Shown: in pieces, positions 32,021 through 36,762 of the stretch
How the letters are laid out: each line of letters begins with the position of its first letter
How positions within the stretch are numbered: the stretch's first letter is position 1
Source: Oligoflexia bacterium
GTDB taxonomy: Bacteria > Bdellovibrionota > Bdellovibrionia > JABDDW01
Length of the DNA stretch: 36,762 nucleotides
Reading direction: 5' to 3'
Assembly (NCBI GenBank): GCA_034439615.1
Contig: JAWXAT010000007.1
Span: 1-36,762, forward strand
Notes under the pieces: generated by a model
Seen by the model: the letters and a program-made list of their open reading frames with translations, nothing else
The model's database searches: none
Told to the model about the DNA's origin: nothing
Position numbers and translations under genes: made by a program

Positions 32021-33360
32021 TGTCCGATAAGGTTTCTTATGTTGCAAAGTGGATTCTCCTTGGTTTGGTTACAAGCCTTGGAATCACTTGCGCTCACAAA
32101 CCGTTACCAAAAAACGGCCCAATTCCTACTACCTTAGTGCTTGGAGTTGATGGAATTTCTTACCTGACTTTTAAAAAACTCCAAGACGGCGGTCATTTCA
32201 GAAACTTTATGCCTGTGGCTCCAATGTACGCAAGCTTTCCAAGTATTAGTGATCCTAACTGGACCAAACTCTATAATCTCCCCATTGAGCGCGGTTTCAC
32301 AAAAGCGTTTTTTGATCCAACCATTAAAACCCCTACCGGAATGGGCAAAGAAAATGGTGGCATTACAAGTCACTTCACAAGACATCCACTTTACGAAGAC
32401 GTCAGTGATTTCAGACTTGAAGGCGCTTGGGAGCATTTATCCATGCTCATCTGGACAGAAACTACAGCCCTTTATTGGCTTGAGAGTTTAGAAAAACAAT
32501 TTTTTGAATTTAGAGGCCGAAAAAATTATTTTGGATTAATTATTAATTCAGACATTTTGAGCCATACCGAAGGCGAAAAAAATGTAATGAAATATTTAGT
32601 TAAAATAGAAGAACGCATTGAGAAAATTCAAAAACGATATAAAGAACTTTATCATCAAGATTTAGAAGTGATTTTTGTTAGTGATCATGGAAATACTTTT
32701 TTAAAACCAAAAGATGTTTTATTTCAACCAGCCCTTGAAAAAGCAGGCTGGAAGTTTGCACCAACAATCGCTCATCCAAAAGATATCGGTTTTTATGTGC
32801 CCGAGATGCTAAGTTTTGCTGCTTTTTATTGTCAGCCAAAATCAGCACGTGAATTAGCTTTAAACTTGGCAAAAATTAATCATATTCAAACGACTTTTTA
32901 TGCTGAAAGCCCAACTGATATTCGAGCAATTGGGCTTCATGGTTTAGGTGAGGCGCAACTTATCGTCGATGAAAAAAATGAAATGGTAGATTATAAAGTC
33001 TTGCGCGGCCCAGACCCGCTTAAACAAACGAAGTACTTTAAAAAAGGCCCACTCTCATTTGATGCTTATTTTCTAGCGAGTCAAAATGATATTTATCCTA
33101 ATGTTGTAACTCGCGTGTGGGAAGGTTTTACTAATAACTCGATCACAAAACCTCAAGTCTTAGTTGACCCTGAACTAGGTTACGTCTTTGGAAATAAAGC
33201 TTTAAGACTTGTGACAGAAGTTCGTGGTTTTTCAAGCACACATGGTGGTTTACATCGCGAACAAACCATGGGGATTTTTGTCTCAACAAAAAGACAATTC
33301 CCCGCAATCCGCCCACAAGATTTTCGAAAATTTGTCAGAGTCGATAATATTGGCAAATGA
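32020..33360 (+). CDS. Alkaline-phosphatase-superfamily phosphodiesterase lipoprotein
   Basis: A 446-residue exported protein, start ATG in a TGATG overlap. The signal ends in a lipobox ITC (about residue 24). The fold is that of nucleotide pyrophosphatase/phosphodiesterases: the first metal strand TLVLGVDGISYLTF (about 39-52), the nucleophile region FPSISDPNW (about 73-81) where Ser takes the usual Thr place, the NSDILSH segment with metal residues (about 176-182), VSDHGNTF (about 226-233) and the late STHGGLHRE (about 408-416). Hydrolysis of a phosphodiester or phosphoglycan in the envelope is likely; the substrate is unknown. It meets the pilin gene tail to tail with no gap. Confidence 0.82.
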   Translation: MSDKVSYVAKWILLGLVTSLGITCAHKPLPKNGPIPTTLVLGVDGISYLTFKKLQDGGHFRNFMPVAPMYASFPSISDPNWTKLYNLPIERGFTKAFFDPTIKTPTGMGKENGGITSHFTRHPLYEDVSDFRLEGAWEHLSMLIWTETTALYWLESLEKQFFEFRGRKNYFGLIINSDILSHTEGEKNVMKYLVKIEERIEKIQKRYKELYHQDLEVIFVSDHGNTFLKPKDVLFQPALEKAGWKFAPTIAHPKDIGFYVPEMLSFAAFYCQPKSARELALNLAKINHIQTTFYAESPTDIRAIGLHGLGEAQLIVDEKNEMVDYKVLRGPDPLKQTKYFKKGPLSFDAYFLASQNDIYPNVVTRVWEGFTNNSITKPQVLVDPELGYVFGNKALRLVTEVRGFSSTHGGLHREQTMGIFVSTKRQFPAIRPQDFRKFVRVDNIGK

Positions 33361-34251
33361 CTATAGATTGCTTCCAACTGGTACCAATAAATAGCATTGA
33401 CCAACTTCTCCCCCGCCTGTCACCTCTGCTTTTAATTTTATACAAGGCAAACCACGGTTGTCCCCACAATTTCGGCAAGCAGGATGTGGGCTGGTTCCAT
33501 CGCATTTTCCACCCCCTGAAACTATCGCTTGAGGAACAATCACATTGCTCCTTGCTCTTACTAAATTATTTGGCGATGCTTCAGGCGTAGGCTCAGGTGT
33601 AGGTCCAGGGGTATCATTCGGCGGATCTTCCGCTAAAGCTTGTGATTCAGCGAGCATCCAACCGATCATGGTTGGTTTAGTAAATAATAAATCATCTGAA
33701 ACTTTTGTTCTTTTTAATTCCATTTGTGCTTCGGCATCAAAAAAATGATCAAGCTTTGCAACAAATCGACCTATACAACTTCCCTTAAGCGGATTCTCTG
33801 GTTCACTATGCTTGAAGTTCCAGTTGTTAACTTGAAACTGTGGTGCTTCTGACGCAAAACAATAATCTGGGGCTGCTGGAGCTGGAGCTGGAACAGGACA
33901 TGAACATCCCCCAGCATTGCTCGCTCGGTCAGGATTTTTTACGCAGACAAAACCATTAACGAGCATTGCTGATAAGTTCGTATTTGCAGCAGATGCTATT
34001 GATTCCATATAATTTGGCGTTGTTGTTGAAATTACCCCAGCCGCTCTATCCCAGGCTCCTCTCACAATTTTTGATGCCTCTTCAGTGACAGCGATTAGTT
34101 TTTGAGTATCTTTAATTCTTCTCTGAAAACGCGCGTTATTCATTTGATAAACATAGAGTGACGTCAGTGACGTTATCATCATAACACTTGTCATGATAAC
34201 TAGCCCCATCGTTGCAAATCCCGATTCACCCTTGAATAATGCTTTTCTCAT
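33361..34251 (-). CDS. PilX-like minor pilin/pilus assembly protein
   Basis: A 296-residue protein with a short leader GESGF followed by a hydrophobic helix (ATMGLVIMTSVMMITSLTSLYV) as in PilX-type minor pilins, then an RRIKDTQKLIAVTEEASK helix. The usual Glu at +5 is missing, which is normal for the PilX group. The globular part has Cys pairs (GGCSCPVPAPA, FCV) and a Pro/Thr-rich linker (TPGPTPEPTPEASP, about 217-230). The ATG at 34249-34251 is chosen because GAGG lies six bases before it. It follows the PilW-like gene by 20 bases. Role as pilus or pseudopilus tip component is inferred. Confidence 0.65.
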   Translation of the reverse strand: MRKALFKGESGFATMGLVIMTSVMMITSLTSLYVYQMNNARFQRRIKDTQKLIAVTEEASKIVRGAWDRAAGVISTTTPNYMESIASAANTNLSAMLVNGFVCVKNPDRASNAGGCSCPVPAPAPAAPDYCFASEAPQFQVNNWNFKHSEPENPLKGSCIGRFVAKLDHFFDAEAQMELKRTKVSDDLLFTKPTMIGWMLAESQALAEDPPNDTPGPTPEPTPEASPNNLVRARSNVIVPQAIVSGGGKCDGTSPHPACRNCGDNRGLPCIKLKAEVTGGGEVGQCYLLVPVGSNL

Positions 34252-34271
34252 AAAACACCTCACATTAAAGA

Positions 34272-35237
34272 TTAGTTCGAAGTCTTAAATCGTGGCGCAT
34301 CAAATTTATAATAATAAATTCCACCATGAATTCGCTCAGTCGTAGTTGAAACACCACTTGTGGTATAACCTAAAATATTATTCCTAAAAGGAATATTGAC
34401 GACCACATCTACATCTCTAAAAATATTTGGCGATCCATTTACTTTATCAGGTGCATAAGAAATTTGAGCTGGATCTGTGATTTTTGTAAAATAACGAACA
34501 CGTATTCTTATATTCATACCTTGTAGAGCACCGGTAGCATTTTCTAAAGCTCCAGTTGTTTGATTCATATCTACAGCACTATTAGTATCGATTGGAGCTT
34601 CTTTTAAGGCTGAAGGATCCGATGCATCAACACCCATATTTACAACATTGCTAAAAAAAACGCCTCCCGTACTCGGCGTAAGCTCAACAGTACCATCACT
34701 GTCAGCAAAATAAATAATACCAGGTTCAGTACCCGCGGGTTTTTGAAAGAAAATCCCAGTGGATCGATAATCACTTGTTGTACCACTCCCATTTTCTCTA
34801 ACAAAAAGGGCAAATGGTTGAACAGGGTCAGTCCAAGTAGCAAGACTAGCAATATTAACGGGTCTGCAATCAACTACTCCAACAGGAATTGTCGTCGGAA
34901 TAAAGTCAGTACCATCAGGAAGTCTAATTGTTTGATATGGATTTGGAAATCCGGCACCTGGAACTCTTGGCGTGTAAGCCAGAGGAATTTTACCACCAGA
35001 TACATTGCATGAAGATACTCTTGAACAACAATATGTCTTTACCGCATTACTCATTTTGACTCTAAATTCAAAACCAGCTTGCAATAGACTTTCTTGAGCG
35101 AGATTTTGATTACGAAGCATGTTGAACTGCTCCATACCAAAAGTGACAATGGCCCCAACACCAAGGCTGATAATTAAACCTACACCCATGGCGATTACGA
35201 CATCAATTAAGCTTTGGCCACTTGCGGAGTTATTCAC
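34272..35237 (-). CDS. PilW-like minor pilin
   Basis: A 321-residue prepilin. The N-terminus shows a prepilin peptidase site, SG/QSLIDVVIAMG, followed by a hydrophobic helix (VGLIISLGVGAIVTFGM); Asp replaces the usual Glu at +5. A large beta-rich globular domain with Cys pairs (TYCCSRVSSC, VDCRP) follows, as in PilW-type subunits. The start is GTG with GGTAGG before it. With the PilX-like gene behind it, it looks like part of a minor-pilin set for type IV pili, which Bdellovibrio-like predators need for prey entry. No pilV or pilE is in view. Confidence 0.7.
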   Translation of the reverse strand: MNNSASGQSLIDVVIAMGVGLIISLGVGAIVTFGMEQFNMLRNQNLAQESLLQAGFEFRVKMSNAVKTYCCSRVSSCNVSGGKIPLAYTPRVPGAGFPNPYQTIRLPDGTDFIPTTIPVGVVDCRPVNIASLATWTDPVQPFALFVRENGSGTTSDYRSTGIFFQKPAGTEPGIIYFADSDGTVELTPSTGGVFFSNVVNMGVDASDPSALKEAPIDTNSAVDMNQTTGALENATGALQGMNIRIRVRYFTKITDPAQISYAPDKVNGSPNIFRDVDVVVNIPFRNNILGYTTSGVSTTTERIHGGIYYYKFDAPRFKTSN

Positions 35238-35252
35238 GTACTACCTACCCCT

Positions 35253-35765
35253 TCAATACTTTTTTTGGCCCCGGATTTTAAGTCTTAACTCCCGCCTTTT
35301 AATAGCTTCGTTAAAACGGCGCTGTTCTTCTTCAGACTTCGGCTCTAAAGCTGGAACAGGCGCGGGCTTTCCGGATTCATCAATTGCGACGAACGTTAAA
35401 TATGCGCTACTCGTGTGATGCCATTCTCCAGTTTTTGGATTTTCTGCATCCACGCGCACACCAACTTCCATGCTGGTACGTGATGTGAAATTCACTCGTG
35501 CACGAATCTGAACAAACCAACCTTGTTTAACCGCTGCTATAAAAGCAAGGTCATCGATGCTGGCGGTAACCACAGTTTGACGACAATGGCGTTGAGCCGC
35601 AATTGCTCCCGCTATGTCGATCCAACTCATGATCACACCGCCAAACACCGTACCCAAGGTATTTGCATGACTCGGCAGAACTATCTCCGTCATGATGACT
35701 TCATCACTGACAGACATAGTTCCTCGGGTGTCGGATACACCCTCTCCTTTAGATCTTATCGGCAT
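35253..35765 (-). CDS. Acyl-CoA thioesterase (hot-dog fold)
   Basis: A 170-residue acyl-CoA hydrolase of the YciA/BFIT type, cytoplasmic. The characteristic start of the fold is EIVLPSHANTLGTVFGGVIMSWIDIAGAIAA (about residues 27-57, with Asn35, Gly42 and Asp50 in the active region), then VVTASIDDLAFI and VNFTSRTSMEVGVRVDAE. A charged C-terminal tail (PKSEEEQRRFNEAIKRR) extends beyond the core. The start may be the ATG at 35765 or the ATG at 35717, which has GAGGA closer in front. It hydrolyses fatty acyl-CoA thioesters; chain length is not visible. Confidence 0.87.
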   Translation of the reverse strand: MPIRSKGEGVSDTRGTMSVSDEVIMTEIVLPSHANTLGTVFGGVIMSWIDIAGAIAAQRHCRQTVVTASIDDLAFIAAVKQGWFVQIRARVNFTSRTSMEVGVRVDAENPKTGEWHHTSSAYLTFVAIDESGKPAPVPALEPKSEEEQRRFNEAIKRRELRLKIRGQKKY

Positions 35766-35808
35766 GTTGGCCTATAACTTAATACTCCGCGTTAAGTATG
35801 CGGAAATA

Positions 35809-36129
35809 TTAAATACTGTTGTTATTTCCAGTATTTGAGGAATTTATAGCGCCACTAGCAATCGCTGTTGCAGCGGGTGCTTCAGCAGGAGCAGCTTGTT
35901 GTGAACCTGTGTTGAGAAAATCAACATGAGGTACGCACCAAACGATCAACTGAGCGCGGCTCTTTACGGACATCTTTTTATAGATATTGGTCAGGTGAAA
36001 CTTGAACGTTTTTTCTGTTACGAAAAGCTGACTGGCAACTTCCTTATTGGACAAACCCTTAGACACGAGTTCAGCTACTTCTGCTTCACGGTGACTGAGG
36101 CCTCTTTGTGTGAGTACGTCTTTGAGCAT
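35809..36129 (-). CDS. Stand-alone LuxR/GerE-type HTH regulator
   Basis: A 106-residue protein that is mainly a LuxR-type DNA-binding domain: LSHREAEVAELVSKGLSNKEVASQLF, then VTEKTFKFHLTNIYKKMSVKSRAQL (about residues 11-62). There is no receiver or ligand domain. A low-complexity Ala/Gln/Asn tail follows (about 75-106). The start ATG has GGGGGAGCAAGG in front. Stand-alone HTH proteins of this kind may act as simple activators or be controlled through their expression. The target is unknown. Confidence 0.85.
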   Translation of the reverse strand: MLKDVLTQRGLSHREAEVAELVSKGLSNKEVASQLFVTEKTFKFHLTNIYKKMSVKSRAQLIVWCVPHVDFLNTGSQQAAPAEAPAATAIASGAINSSNTGNNNSI

Positions 36130-36298
36130 CCTTGCTCCCCCTGTTAAATTGTTTCACATAGAGAGGGGCAAGATCCCTTTTCGCCCGCCCTCTTCATAAA
36201 GCGTAACAGACTCGACTGATAGCCACAATACTTTGATCGCACTTTTTTTACTTTTGTCGCGTTTTTTTCATTAACCGACCAAAAGTAACAAATTTTGT

Positions 36299-36306
36299 AC
36301 CTAGAC
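36299..36306 (+). promoter_or_regulatory. Recurrent ACCTAGAC motif upstream of the glycosyltransferase
   Basis: The sequence GTACCTAGACTATGG lies about 48 bases before the GTG start of the last gene. It is the same 8-mer as at 3781, 10356 and 27863. A promoter or regulator site is inferred; no good TTGACA box precedes it. Confidence 0.4.
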
Positions 36307-36353
36307 TATGGCCGAAGTACATTAAAGACTAGAGATCTTGAAGGGGTGAACTT

Positions 36354-36762
36354 GTGAAAAATAAAAACCTGCTACTCGTATTGAGCATCTTTGTTGTCAT
36401 CAGGGTATTTCTCATCACATTAAATCAAACTGTATTTGCTAATACCCCGTGGATGAGTCACATGAACGTAGATCTTTGGGGCTGGCTTGAATTTTTCAAA
36501 AAATCTCATGAAGGTCTCATTCCCTACGTTGATTATTCAAAAGAATATCCCGTCGGAGCGGGGCTTCTGTATTGGATTATGAGTTTTTTTATAACTCCTG
36601 GAACTCATCAAAGTGTTCCACTTGTGCACGCTGTGTTTATGTTCGTAGCTGAATGTGTGAATGTGATTTTATTTTTTAAAATCGCAGAACTTCTATTTCC
36701 TAAGCGCATAATTGCTGCCGTTTTTCTGTTCGCGCTGAACTTCACTGCTCTGATTCTAAATC
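36354..36762 (+). CDS. Membrane glycosyltransferase (GT87/ArnT-like), partial
   Basis: The first 136 codons of a gene that runs off the right edge. The start is GTG with AAGGGG at good distance. After an N-terminal membrane helix (LLLVLSIFVVIRVFLITL) comes a periplasmic loop with DLWGWLEFFKK and the segment VDYSKEYPVGAGLLYW, similar to the Glu-Tyr-Pro motif of GT-C family mannosyltransferases such as DUF2029/GT87. Further membrane helices follow (VFMFVAECVNVILFF and IIAAVFLFALNFTALIL). A lipid-linked-sugar transferase in the inner membrane is likely; the acceptor is unknown. Confidence 0.7.
   Translation, partial: MKNKNLLLVLSIFVVIRVFLITLNQTVFANTPWMSHMNVDLWGWLEFFKKSHEGLIPYVDYSKEYPVGAGLLYWIMSFFITPGTHQSVPLVHAVFMFVAECVNVILFFKIAELLFPKRIIAAVFLFALNFTALILN

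Overview
The window reads as chromosome of a low-GC (roughly 40% by eye) Gram-negative bacterium, most likely a Bdellovibrio-like member of the Bdellovibrionota. This is inferred from gene content and style: lipoproteins with a short lipobox ending in Cys (one reads FQNC), an HNH-endonuclease family common in Bdellovibrio, an outer-membrane assembly lipoprotein (BamB), minor type IV pilins, several c-di-GMP proteins, and many GTG/TTG starts with tight ATGA overlaps. No rRNA, CRISPR array or intact IS element was seen. One tRNA (Leu, anticodon TAA) is present.

Layout. 1-3043 (minus): two tandem outer-membrane beta-barrel proteins (one cut by the window edge), a CoA-binding protein, a type I asparaginase and a one-domain tyrosine recombinase translationally coupled to it. 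3115-5728 (plus): a membrane-anchored unknown, a tail-anchored helix-turn-helix protein with a putative operator in front, and leucine dehydrogenase. 5796-9786 (minus): a compact five-gene cluster of HD-GYP phosphodiesterase, polytopic PilZ protein, short-chain reductase and two 6-pyruvoyl-tetrahydropterin-synthase-family proteins. 9977-11365 (minus): a small Cys/His protein and a secreted unknown. 11506-17724 (minus): potABCD polyamine importer plus an SBP_5 peptide-type binding protein and a 3-hydroxyisobutyrate-dehydrogenase-like reductase. 17782-21239 (minus): a von Willebrand A lipoprotein, a CBS-less IMPDH/GMPR enzyme, a membrane protein and a DUF309 protein. 21413-24092: a secreted CAP protein and a large GAF-PAS-PAS histidine kinase.

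From tRNA-Leu (24185) to about 28424 the sequence looks like a decaying accessory patch. It holds an HNH endonuclease whose conserved frame runs upstream without a start codon, a 174-residue orphan lacking ATG, a short unmistakable relic of homospermidine synthase, a lipoprotein with DGT-type repeats whose gene carries a 7-bp tandem repeat, and a Cys-rich fragment. From 28425 onward ordinary chromosome resumes: an SGNH/AlgX-like protein, a YfgM-like TPR protein and BamB with two downstream lipoproteins (plus strand), then minor pilins, an acyl-CoA thioesterase and a LuxR-type regulator (minus), and the start of a membrane glycosyltransferase running off the right edge.

The most attractive candidate system is the 5796-9786 cluster. 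It couples c-di-GMP turnover and binding to what looks like tetrahydropterin synthesis: a PTPS closely resembling the animal enzyme, plus an SDR that could act as sepiapterin reductase. Pterins are already known to control c-di-GMP in Agrobacterium through a different set of proteins (PruA/PruR/DcpA), so a separately evolved pterin-c-di-GMP link is plausible but unproven. Secondary leads are the tail-anchored HTH protein, the FimB-sized recombinase coupled to asparaginase, the polyamine importer next to a dead homospermidine synthase, and a possibly phase-variable lipoprotein.
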